Notes under the pieces: model-generated
Databases searched by the model: none
What the model saw: only the letters and a program-made list of their open reading frames with translations
Told to the model about the DNA's origin: nothing
NCBI GenBank assembly: GCA_035315885.1
Contig: DATFXM010000203.1
Coordinates: 1-6,112 of the forward strand
DNA: 6,112 bases
DNA from: DATFXM01 sp035315885
GTDB taxonomy: Bacteria > Acidobacteriota > Blastocatellia > UBA7656
Direction of reading: 5' to 3'
Translations under genes and position numbers: made by a program
Shown here: piece by piece, positions 1 to 5,456 of the stretch
Layout of the letters: each line of letters begins with the position of its first letter
Numbering within the stretch: position 1 is the first letter of the stretch

Positions 1-118
1 CGGGAGGGTCAGTGTCGGGCGGCTCTACCCGCCACGAGACAAGTCTGACACCGCAGCCGGGACACTCCGGCAGTTCGATCTCGAACTCGCCCGCACATAT
101 TGGACATAACAACAACAT
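1..118 (-). CDS. Small zinc-ribbon protein, 5' part only (runs off the left edge)
   Basis: Reading leftward from the ATG at 118-116 gives 39 uninterrupted codons up to the window edge, so the protein is partial and no stop is seen. It begins MLLLCPIC and has two CxxC knuckles, CPIC (residues 5-8) and CPGC (19-22). They are separated by an acidic segment (EFEIELPE), the layout of a treble-clef or zinc-ribbon metal site. After the second knuckle comes a proline/aspartate-rich stretch (EPPDTDPP), which looks like a linker to an unseen part. A TAA lies in frame three codons upstream (127-125), so translation must start at this ATG or slightly inside. No Shine-Dalgarno is visible, because the upstream DNA is an inverted repeat. 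It is the third gene of the leftward set after trmO and the DUF72 gene. Its function cannot be told; zinc binding is inferred from the cysteine pairs. Confidence 0.62.
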   Translation of the reverse strand, partial: MLLLCPICAGEFEIELPECPGCGVRLVSWRVEPPDTDPP

Positions 119-122
119 GGCA

Positions 123-254
123 GTTTAGGGTTTCCGGTTTAGGCTTTCGGGTTCCTGGTTTCTGGTTCCTGGTTTGTTCGGGGATGTATTCCGATTCAAC
201 TGGAAGCGAACCTGAAAACAAGGAACCCTAAACTCTAAACCCGAAACCCTAAAC
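123..254. repeat. Long imperfect inverted repeat of TTTAGGG-like heptamers
   Basis: The arm at 123-161 and the reverse complement of 216-254 match at 34 of 39 positions (mismatches at 135, 143, 144, 148 and 157), with a 54-bp loop. The arms are degenerate runs of GGTTT/TTTAGGG/TTTCGGG on one strand and CCCTAAA on the other. The element fills nearly all of the gap between the DUF72 stop (255-257) and the zinc-ribbon ATG (118). A leftward transcript would therefore fold into a long hairpin right after the DUF72 stop. Termination, attenuation or mRNA protection are possible roles, but none is shown, and there is no U-tract typical of an intrinsic terminator. Confidence 0.7.
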
Positions 255-962
255 CTAACGTATCATCGCATCCAACGCTTCGATGAGCCGGCGAGCGATT
301 GTCGTAGTTTGCTGCTCGTGTTTAATATAGCAATACACCGGCACACCACGCGACACAATCCAGTTCGCCCACTCTCGCAGCTCATCGTCGGTGTAAACTC
401 CCTTGCGCAGTCTCATGTACACAAATGAACCAGTCACTTCGCGGGGAGTCTCCGGTCCTTCCCCTTCCTCTTTCTCAACAACTCCAAACGCGGTGTTGTA
501 CTTTCTCAACAGATCGTACAACTCATCTCCAAACCAGGAAGCGTGCCGGAATTCGAGGGCAAACCGACCACGGCTCGCGAACTTCTCGAGAAATCCCTCG
601 AGCACCTCGAGGTCCTTCTGAAAATTCGGCGGCAATTGGACCAGTATCGCACCCTGCTTTTCTTTGAGCTCCGCCGCACTACTCAAGAAAAAATCCATCT
701 CGCTATCAACATTCTTCAGACGTTTGAAATGAGTTATTCGCTGGGTCAGCTTCAGCGTAAACGAAAACCCCGGCGGCGCCTCATTGTACCAACCCTCCAC
801 CAGTTTGGCCGTTGGCATCCGATAAAATGTGTTGTTGATCTCAGTTGTACGGAACTGAGTGGCGTAGTACGCAAGATATTTCTTCTGCGGCAAATCTTCG
901 GGATAAAAGATTCCCTTCCACTCCTTATAAGCGAACCCTGAAGTCCCAACGAGTATGTCCAT
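255..962 (-). CDS. DUF72 (YecE-like) family protein
   Basis: This 235-residue protein has the DUF72 signatures in order. They are GTSGFAYKEWKGIFYP (residues 6-21), EINNTFYRMP (41-50), VQLPP (108-112), ALEFRHASWF (135-144), YMRLRKG (182-188) and the C-terminal YIKHE (212-216). Family members adopt a TIM-barrel-like fold; the biochemical role is not established. The length is normal for the family and no break is seen. The start is uncertain. I chose the ATG at 962-960 because homology begins at once (MDILVGTSGF). The frame stays open to an ATG at 1037, which has a GGGG run just upstream, but the 25 extra residues would be encoded by the intergenic repeat and look non-protein-like. No Shine-Dalgarno precedes 962. 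The gene lies 143 bp downstream of trmO, with an inverted-repeat element on each side. Confidence 0.88.
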   Translation of the reverse strand: MDILVGTSGFAYKEWKGIFYPEDLPQKKYLAYYATQFRTTEINNTFYRMPTAKLVEGWYNEAPPGFSFTLKLTQRITHFKRLKNVDSEMDFFLSSAAELKEKQGAILVQLPPNFQKDLEVLEGFLEKFASRGRFALEFRHASWFGDELYDLLRKYNTAFGVVEKEEGEGPETPREVTGSFVYMRLRKGVYTDDELREWANWIVSRGVPVYCYIKHEQQTTTIARRLIEALDAMIR

Positions 963-965
963 AGA

Positions 966-986
966 AGTTCTGAGTTCTGAGTACTG
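966..986 (+). repeat. Tandem AGTNCTG heptamers, three copies
   Basis: Three consecutive 7-bp copies are present: AGTTCTG, AGTTCTG, AGTACTG. They sit immediately upstream of the preferred DUF72 start codon. The same heptamer family recurs at 1093-1106 (minus strand) and 5424-5447 (plus strand). The last two copies here are also part of the left arm of the inverted repeat at 973-1106. Confidence 0.75.
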
Positions 987-1106
987 AAGGTTTCGGGTTT
1001 CCGGTTTCTTTTGATTTAGTAGTCTTTCGTCGAGCATTACGCCCCATCCGAGTCTCTATCTGAGGAACTCGAAACTCGAAACCCTAAACCTCCAGCACTC
1101 AGCACT
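973..1106. repeat. Composite inverted repeat between trmO and the DUF72 gene
   Basis: The arm at 973-1008 matches the reverse complement of 1071-1106 at 30 of 36 positions (mismatches at 976, 983, 987, 994, 1002 and 1003), with a 62-bp loop. Each arm joins two AGTNCTG heptamers to a TTTNGGGTTTC block. The right arm ends on the last base of the trmO stop codon. The element thus occupies the whole trmO-DUF72 gap and mirrors the repeat that follows the DUF72 gene. Confidence 0.68.
1093..1106 (-). repeat. Tandem AGTGCTG heptamers, two copies
   Basis: On the minus strand two AGTGCTG copies follow each other directly. The first A is the last base of the trmO TGA stop. This is the AGTNCTG family also seen at 966-986 and 5424-5447, in inverted orientation. 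Confidence 0.7.
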
Positions 1107-1555
1107 CACTTTCCCCTACGCGCTTCCGCTTCCGCAAGCCATCCGCGACGTAGTCGATCCTCCAGTATGCTTGACAGGTAAGGCTTAATGTCCAGGATGG
1201 GAGTCCCGTCCAGCATGTCGACGCCTCGAACCAGTAACTTCCGCCCTTCTCTTCCGAGCAGCTCTACTACAGTCAACCCTATCGGGTTTGGCCGTCGCGG
1301 CGAGCGAGTCGCAAACACTCCGTGTGACCTGTTGTCGGTCGGAGGCGTCGCCAACAGTTGCGCATCACCCGACTTGTGAAACGCCCATATCACGAAAAGA
1401 TGCGAAAAACCCTCGATGTCCAGCAGTCCCTCTTCGAACTCAGGCAGCAACTCAAGCTTCCCTTCCACATCGTGCTTTGCCCCGAATCCCTTTGGGATTT
1501 GCGCAGTCTCACTGTATGGACTTCTAACGAAGCCGATCGGTTTCATTGTAAACAT
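1106..1555 (-). CDS. trmO: TrmO/TsaA-type tRNA (N6-threonylcarbamoyladenosine37-N6)-methyltransferase
   Basis: The predicted enzyme N6-methylates threonylcarbamoyladenosine at position 37 of certain tRNAs using S-adenosylmethionine (role known for TrmO, formerly YaeB/TsaA). The 149-residue protein shows PIGFVRSPY (6-14), the IEGFSHLFVIWAFH strand (48-60), the family core GVFATRSPRRPNPIGL (79-94) and VDMLDGTPILDIKPY (112-126). It ends soon after that core, so it is a single-domain form; E. coli TrmO is about 235 residues with an extra C-terminal domain. I start it at the ATG at 1555; the ATG at 1546 is an equal alternative. The frame is open upstream to 1648, but that extension (with NGYLPPDSKW) shows no family similarity and would overlap the promoter region. 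It is transcribed divergently from mazG. No Shine-Dalgarno is present; a TATAAT box lies 6 bp upstream. Confidence 0.88.
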   Translation of the reverse strand: MFTMKPIGFVRSPYSETAQIPKGFGAKHDVEGKLELLPEFEEGLLDIEGFSHLFVIWAFHKSGDAQLLATPPTDNRSHGVFATRSPRRPNPIGLTVVELLGREGRKLLVRGVDMLDGTPILDIKPYLSSILEDRLRRGWLAEAEARRGK

Positions 1556-1561
1556 GTCTGG

Positions 1562-1567
1562 ATTATA
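1562..1567 (-). promoter_or_regulatory. Candidate -10 box for trmO (leaderless)
   Basis: A perfect TATAAT lies on the minus strand, separated from the trmO ATG (1555) by only CCAGAC. A transcript started at the usual distance would begin at or next to the A of the ATG. No convincing -35 hexamer is seen at 16-18 bp spacing, and there is no extended TGn. The nearby GGAGG (minus strand, 1577-1581) is too far upstream to serve as the ribosome site for this ATG. Confidence 0.45.
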
Positions 1568-1650
1568 ACTCGTGTACCTCCATTTTGAGTCCGGTGGCAG
1601 GTAGCCGTTTACCCATCGGATTCGCTGACTTGCCGGTTGATCGTCCATCC

Positions 1651-1656
1651 TATAAA
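1651..1656 (+). promoter_or_regulatory. Candidate -10 box for mazG
   Basis: TATAAA lies 12 bp before the mazG ATG (1669), which would leave a leader of only about 5-6 nt. A weak -35-like TTGCCG is at 1630-1635 with a short 15-bp spacer. No Shine-Dalgarno lies between the box and the ATG. This is inference from motif and spacing only. Confidence 0.35.
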
Positions 1657-1668
1657 GTCGCTTGGGTC

Positions 1669-2523
1669 ATGTCCAATTCCCCTTCCGAACAACCGGGAAA
1701 GAGCTTCACCACGCTGGTCCAGCTCATTGCGAGGCTCCGAGCGCCAGGCGGCTGCCCCTGGGACCGAGAACAGACTCATGAAAGCTTGAAGCCGATGCTC
1801 CTCGAGGAAGCGTACGAGACGGTCGAAGCCATCGATGACGGCGACGACCAGGAGTTCATCGGCGAGCTTGGAGATCTGCTGCTTCAGGTCGTGTTTCACA
1901 GCCAGATAGCGGCGGAAGAGAATCGCTTCGCCATAGACGAAGTAATAGCCCGCATCGTAGACAAGATGATTCGCCGACATCCGCACGTGTTTGGCGACGA
2001 CACCGCTTCCACGTCCGGCGAGGTGCTTCGAAGTTGGGAGGCGATCAAGGCTGCCGAGCTCGCCGAGAAGAAAGGCACCGAAGCCCAGCCCGGATCCATG
2101 CTTGACAGCGTATCAACCAGACTCCCGGCGGTGATGGAGGCCTTTCAGATGACAACCAAGGTGTCCCGCGTAGATTTCGACTGGCCGGACGTGCCTTCGG
2201 TTCTCGAGAAGCTGGACGAGGAAGTCGCGGAGTTGAAGGAGGCAGTCGCTCGCGAACCGAACAATCACCAGGAGATTTCGGACGAAGTTGGAGACCTGCT
2301 TTTTGTGGCTGTCAACGTGGCAAGATTGACCGGAATAGATCCCGAAAGCGCGTTGAAAGCATCAAACAGAAAGTTCCGCCGGCGGTTCCGCTACATCGAA
2401 GACCGCCTGCGCGAAACCGGCCGCAAGCCCGCGGACTCCGACCACGTCGAGATGAATTCGCTATGGGACGAGGCCAAGGCAAAAGAACGGGATCAATCAC
2501 ACTCGGATGTTAGACCAGGATGA
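1669..2523 (+). CDS. mazG: MazG nucleoside triphosphate pyrophosphohydrolase
   Basis: MazG hydrolyses (d)NTPs to the monophosphate and pyrophosphate, and is thought to clean the nucleotide pool and affect ppGpp-linked stress responses. The 284-residue protein has both all-alpha MazG repeats. The N-terminal repeat carries GGCPWD (27-32), EEAYE (46-50) and ELGDLLLQ (66-73). The C-terminal repeat carries LDEEVAELKEA (182-192), DEVGDLLF (205-212) and the basic NRKFRRRF (233-240). The acidic EExxE...ExxD sets that bind magnesium are intact in both. The length is close to that of E. coli MazG (263). The frame is open from a TTG at 1585, but I use the ATG at 1669 because the upstream residues are unlike the family and overlap the divergent promoter region. 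It is the likely first gene of a unit; the DUF2059 start lies 18 bp after its stop. Confidence 0.94.
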   Translation: MSNSPSEQPGKSFTTLVQLIARLRAPGGCPWDREQTHESLKPMLLEEAYETVEAIDDGDDQEFIGELGDLLLQVVFHSQIAAEENRFAIDEVIARIVDKMIRRHPHVFGDDTASTSGEVLRSWEAIKAAELAEKKGTEAQPGSMLDSVSTRLPAVMEAFQMTTKVSRVDFDWPDVPSVLEKLDEEVAELKEAVAREPNNHQEISDEVGDLLFVAVNVARLTGIDPESALKASNRKFRRRFRYIEDRLRETGRKPADSDHVEMNSLWDEAKAKERDQSHSDVRPG

Positions 2524-2541
2524 ATAAAGAAGGGACTAGCA

Positions 2542-3189
2542 ATGAATAGGACTAAGACACAGAAGGCGCTTCTTACAGTTGTGTGTGTTGTGCTGACGAT
2601 CGTGGCACCGGCGTCTTCTCTCGCTGGATCGCAGGCGTCGAGCAACCGCCAGCAGAGCGCCGCCGCCCAGAAAAAAGACGCAGGCGGTGTTCCGGCTCCG
2701 ACCCTAACGCCGGAAAAGCAGGCGTTGATAACCGAGCTTTTTCGTTTGACCAAGGCGGATCAGATGGCGCAACAGGCGGCAAGTCTCATGCTGGACCAGC
2801 TTAGCGCGGAAATGCCGTCTCTCGTAGGCAAAGCGCTCGAGCACTCCGACGAGGTCAAAGGCAAATCGCCTGAGGAGGTCGTCCGCGTGATTGAGGAGCG
2901 CTCGCAACACGCGCTCGACCGCATCAAGCAACTGATGCCGGAGCGCTTGAATTGGAATGATGCCATTCAGCAGATCCTGGTTCCGATTTACGACAAGCAC
3001 TTCACTGAAAGCGAACTTCGAGACCTCGTCGCGTTTTATAAAACCCCCACGGGGCAAAAGGCCATCGATGTCATTCCAGCGGTAATGGGCGAGGCAATGC
3101 AACGGGGTACCGAGCTGCTTGGAGCTAGGATGATGAAGCTGGTCGCCGACGTGATCGAAGAAGAAAAACAAAGAAGCATGAAGCATTAA
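2542..3189 (+). CDS. Exported DUF2059 domain protein
   Basis: The 215-residue protein starts with a classic Sec signal peptide: basic MNRTKTQK, a hydrophobic core at residues 9-22 and a likely cleavage near ASSLAG (25-29). A low-complexity Ser/Gln/Ala linker runs to about residue 52. The rest is predicted helical with the DUF2059 hallmark FYKTPTGQKAIDVIPAV (165-181), preceded by IYDKHFTESELRDLVA (149-164). The only cysteine (C15) is inside the signal and has no lipobox, so a soluble periplasmic protein is expected. The molecular function of DUF2059 is unknown. The start is supported by GAAGGG at 2529-2534, 7 nt before the ATG. It sits 18 bp after mazG and 34 bp before the SDR gene, which suggests co-transcription, though no shared pathway is evident. 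Confidence 0.88.
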   Translation: MNRTKTQKALLTVVCVVLTIVAPASSLAGSQASSNRQQSAAAQKKDAGGVPAPTLTPEKQALITELFRLTKADQMAQQAASLMLDQLSAEMPSLVGKALEHSDEVKGKSPEEVVRVIEERSQHALDRIKQLMPERLNWNDAIQQILVPIYDKHFTESELRDLVAFYKTPTGQKAIDVIPAVMGEAMQRGTELLGARMMKLVADVIEEEKQRSMKH

Positions 3190-3207
3190 TGCCAATCAAT
3201 TGAACCC

Positions 3208-3213
3208 GAGGAG
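3208..3213 (+). promoter_or_regulatory. Shine-Dalgarno that sets a GTG start for the SDR gene
   Basis: GAGGAG lies 10 nt before the GTG at 3224. The frame stays open to a TTG at 3200, but no purine-rich site precedes that codon, and SDR homology begins after the GTG. This favours the shorter protein. Confidence 0.65.
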
Positions 3214-3223
3214 CGAATCGAAC

Positions 3224-4000
3224 GTGGCAAGTCTAAAGGAATTGTTTGATCTCAGCGGCAAGGTCGCGCTGGTGACCGGAGGATCGCGAGGTCTGGGTAA
3301 GGAAATGGCCGAAGGACTCGCCGAAGCCGGCGCCTCGCTGATGTTGCTCGCAAGGCGCGAGCAATGGCTGACCCCCACCGTGGACGAGTTCCGTGCTCGC
3401 GGCTTTGTTTGCGAGGGCGCATTGTGCGACGTCTCAAAGGAAGAAGACGTCCAGTCGGTCGTGAATGCGACCATCGAGAAGTTCGGCAAGCTGGACATTC
3501 TGGTCAATAATGCGGGGATCACGTGGGGCGAACCTGCCGAGGTGCACTCAATAGACAAGTGGCGGCAGGTCGTAGATGTTGACCTCACCGGCGCGTTCCT
3601 GTTTTCCCAGCGAGCAGGCCGTCACATGCTGGAGCGAAAAAGCGGCAACATCATCAACGTGGCTTCTGTAGCCGGTTTGAAGGGCTCAATGCCTGGCGGG
3701 CAGCATATTTCGGCCTACGTTGCCGCAAAAGGCGGACTGATCGCCCTTACTCGGGAGCTCGCGGCCAAGTGGGCGCGATCGGGTATTCGAGTCAACGCAA
3801 TCGCGCCCGGATTCTTCCCTTCGCGAATGACCGAAAAAGTGCTCGAGGCCGCTCAGCCCCGTATAGAAGCCGGGGTGCCGATGGGACGAGTCGGCGCCGA
3901 GGGCGAGTTGAAGGGCGTTGCGGTTTTCCTGGCATCGCGGGCCTCCGGCTACATCACCGGACAGACCATTGTAGTCGACGGCGGAGCAACAATAGCCTGA
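3224..4000 (+). CDS. Short-chain dehydrogenase/reductase (SDR), classical type, probably NADP-dependent
   Basis: The 258-residue protein is a complete classical SDR. It has the nucleotide-binding TGGSRGLG (18-25), basic residues after strand 2 (LLARR, 40-44; favours NADP(H)), CDV with Asp69, NNAG (95-98), catalytic Ser148, the YVAAK pair Tyr165/Lys169, IRVNAIAPGFF (188-198) and the C-terminal ITGQTIVVDGG (244-254). The overall pattern resembles the gluconate 5-dehydrogenase/3-oxoacyl-ACP reductase-like branch, but the substrate cannot be assigned. One oddity is that the usual tetrad Asn in helix 4 (normally ..VNLTG..) is Asp120 here (VVDVDLTGAF, codon GAC at 3581-3583). Start choice: GTG at 3224 with GAGGAG upstream. 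The gene follows DUF2059 by 34 bp and is probably in the same transcript. The ceramidase-like gene begins 121 bp after its stop. Confidence 0.93.
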   Translation: MASLKELFDLSGKVALVTGGSRGLGKEMAEGLAEAGASLMLLARREQWLTPTVDEFRARGFVCEGALCDVSKEEDVQSVVNATIEKFGKLDILVNNAGITWGEPAEVHSIDKWRQVVDVDLTGAFLFSQRAGRHMLERKSGNIINVASVAGLKGSMPGGQHISAYVAAKGGLIALTRELAAKWARSGIRVNAIAPGFFPSRMTEKVLEAAQPRIEAGVPMGRVGAEGELKGVAVFLASRASGYITGQTIVVDGGATIA

Positions 4001-4046
4001 GCCGGCTCGCGGCCTACAACCAATCCGTGGCGGTCACACGTCGCTT

Positions 4047-4069
4047 GTCGGCTGCCTCGCGCAGCCGAT
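4047..4069 (+). other. Small GC-rich hairpin between the SDR and ceramidase genes
   Basis: CGGCTGC (4049-4055) and GCAGCCG (4061-4067) form a perfect 7-bp stem around the loop CTCGC. It can be extended by T4048-A4068 and a G4047-T4069 wobble. No T-run follows, so it is not a standard intrinsic terminator. It overlaps the upstream ATG at 4068, which argues against that codon as a start. It may partly insulate the SDR transcript or process the mRNA; this is inference. Confidence 0.5.
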
Positions 4070-4110
4070 GAACTCGCTTGCAAAGTTTCGGTTGCCATTC
4101 CAATCGCATC

Positions 4111-4115
4111 AGGGG
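4111..4115 (+). promoter_or_regulatory. Shine-Dalgarno that sets the ceramidase-family start
   Basis: AGGGG followed by an A-run lies 6 nt before the ATG at 4122. The in-frame ATG at 4068 has no ribosome site and lies in a hairpin. Starting at 4122 also gives a normal signal peptide right at the N-terminus. Confidence 0.65.
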
Positions 4116-4121
4116 AAAAAA

Positions 4122-5420
4122 ATGCGCGCTGATTCCGTGTCGAAAAGACTGAGGGCAGTTTGTGTGTTCAATGCTCTCATCGTAGTCCTGCTTTGTCTGG
4201 CGCACGCAAAAGCGCAAAACAGCGCCCGTCTGCTTGCAGGTGTTGGAAAGAGCGATATCACTCCACAAATCGGAACGCCGCTCGCCGGATACGGCGATCG
4301 AATGGGCCGGCCCTCAACCGGTGTCCACGATCCGACTGAAGCCCGCGCGTTAGTGATCGACAACGGTGTCGAGAAGCTCGCATTTTGCTCGGTAGACCAC
4401 CTGGGGTTCGATCATGGAATGGTCGAACGAGTTCGCTCGATCGCATCCGAAGGAACCGGTATCAAGCCCGATCGGATCTTCGTGATGTCGTCGCATACTC
4501 ATTCAGGTGGCGGCGCCTACATGGAGTTGCTGCCGCAGCTTGCATTCATCCTCGCCGGGAAGTTCGACGAGAAAACGCGAGCAAACTACGAGCGACGCAC
4601 TGCAGACGCGATCATCGCCGCGAACAAGGATCTGAAGCCGGCAAAGATTGCGTTTGGTGCCGGCGAAGCGCGTGGCATCTCCAGGTTCCGTTCGAAGTGG
4701 CCGCCGGACGGGCCGGTCGATCCTGAAGTGGGAGTGATTCGCGTGGACTCTGCGGTGACAGGCAAACCGATCGCGGTGTTGATGAATTTCGCGGCTCACC
4801 CAACCGTACTCAGCGGGAAGAACATGAGCTTCTCAGCGGACTTTGTCGGGTACGCTCGACAGGCGTTAGAGCGGATGCTCGGTGGTCAGGTGATGGCAAT
4901 ATTTGCCAACGGCGCGCAGGGAACGATAGCGCCGCACCCGTTCCTTGGCGACGATGACTGGCAACGCGCGGAGAACGTCGGCACGATACTGGCGGCCGAG
5001 GCGTACAAGGTGAGCCTGATGCTGAAGTCGCAGGAGACGGTCGAGATAAAGCTGGCCAGGGCTCCGCTGACTCTGAAGATCGTACCTACGCGAGCGTTCC
5101 CACCGAACATGACGTATCCGGAGTCTTACGCTTCTGAGATTGGAGCTGTTTCATTCGACAATCGATACGCGTTTGTGACTATTCCCGGGGAGCTCGGCAG
5201 CATTTTGAATTTTCAGGTGAAGCAGCGAGGGAAGCTGTTGGGGTTCGAGAAAACGTTTGTGTTGGGGCTCACGAACGACGCTTTAGGCTACATCATCACC
5301 GAGGACGAATATCGTCACGGGACTTATGAGTCGAGCATTTCACTGTTTGGCCCGGGCTTTGGGAGTTTCATTTCGAACGAAGCATTTCAACTGCTGGAGA
5401 AGTTGCGCCCCGCGGCCTGA
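4122..5420 (+). CDS. Secreted neutral/alkaline ceramidase-family amidohydrolase (Ceramidase_alk N-terminal domain)
   Basis: The predicted zinc amidohydrolase is exported. In characterised relatives such as Pseudomonas neutral ceramidase the family cleaves the N-acyl bond of ceramide; here the substrate is not proven. The 432-residue product has a signal peptide: basic start, hydrophobic core about 12-27 and an AKA|QNS cleavage site after residue 31. Then come AGVGKSDITP (39-48), SSHTHSGGGAY (123-133, histidines 125 and 127), MNFAAHPTVL (221-230, His226), IPGELGS (354-360, Glu357) and NDALGYIITEDEY (385-397, Tyr390). These match the two-His/Glu/Tyr zinc site of the family. An Arg of the GISRFR segment (185-190) could be the catalytic arginine. 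It lacks the C-terminal immunoglobulin-like domain of full neutral ceramidases (about 650-700 residues), so it is a short, single-domain form. A longer start at 4068 is possible but unlikely. Confidence 0.88.
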   Translation: MRADSVSKRLRAVCVFNALIVVLLCLAHAKAQNSARLLAGVGKSDITPQIGTPLAGYGDRMGRPSTGVHDPTEARALVIDNGVEKLAFCSVDHLGFDHGMVERVRSIASEGTGIKPDRIFVMSSHTHSGGGAYMELLPQLAFILAGKFDEKTRANYERRTADAIIAANKDLKPAKIAFGAGEARGISRFRSKWPPDGPVDPEVGVIRVDSAVTGKPIAVLMNFAAHPTVLSGKNMSFSADFVGYARQALERMLGGQVMAIFANGAQGTIAPHPFLGDDDWQRAENVGTILAAEAYKVSLMLKSQETVEIKLARAPLTLKIVPTRAFPPNMTYPESYASEIGAVSFDNRYAFVTIPGELGSILNFQVKQRGKLLGFEKTFVLGLTNDALGYIITEDEYRHGTYESSISLFGPGFGSFISNEAFQLLEKLRPAA

Positions 5421-5423
5421 GGA

Positions 5424-5447
5424 AGTTCTGAGTTCTGAGTTCTGAGT
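5424..5447 (+). repeat. Tandem AGTTCTG heptamers, three copies plus AGT
   Basis: Three perfect AGTTCTG copies (5424-5430, 5431-5437, 5438-5444) and a partial AGT begin 3 bp after the ceramidase stop. They belong to the same AGTNCTG family as 966-986 and 1093-1106. They are followed by a 9-bp spacer and then the 76-bp array. Confidence 0.8.
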
Positions 5448-5456
5448 GGACCCCCG

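Noticed and set aside
9..221. 70-residue minus-strand frame (start 221)
   Set aside because: It crosses the inverted repeat and overlaps the better-supported zinc-ribbon frame; it has no domain features.
123..254. Plant-type telomere DNA or eukaryotic contamination because of CCCTAAA repeats
   Set aside because: The heptamers are degenerate, in inverted arrangement and wedged between bacterial genes; a telomere would be a regular one-directional array.
543..941. Plus-strand frame of 132 residues opposite the DUF72 gene
   Set aside because: It is a shadow of a strongly conserved DUF72 coding strand, with no recognisable motif or ribosome site.
1669..2523. MazG as part of a toxin-antitoxin or phage-defence locus
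   Set aside because: No MazEF, RelA or nuclease partner is nearby. The protein is the full two-domain housekeeping form next to tRNA-modification and metabolic genes.
2704..3195. Minus-strand frame of 163 residues opposite the DUF2059 gene
   Set aside because: It is antisense to a clear signal-peptide DUF2059 protein; its composition is not protein-like.
4047..4069. Intrinsic terminator after the SDR gene
   Set aside because: The stem is good, but no T-rich tract follows. It is kept only as a hairpin of unknown role.
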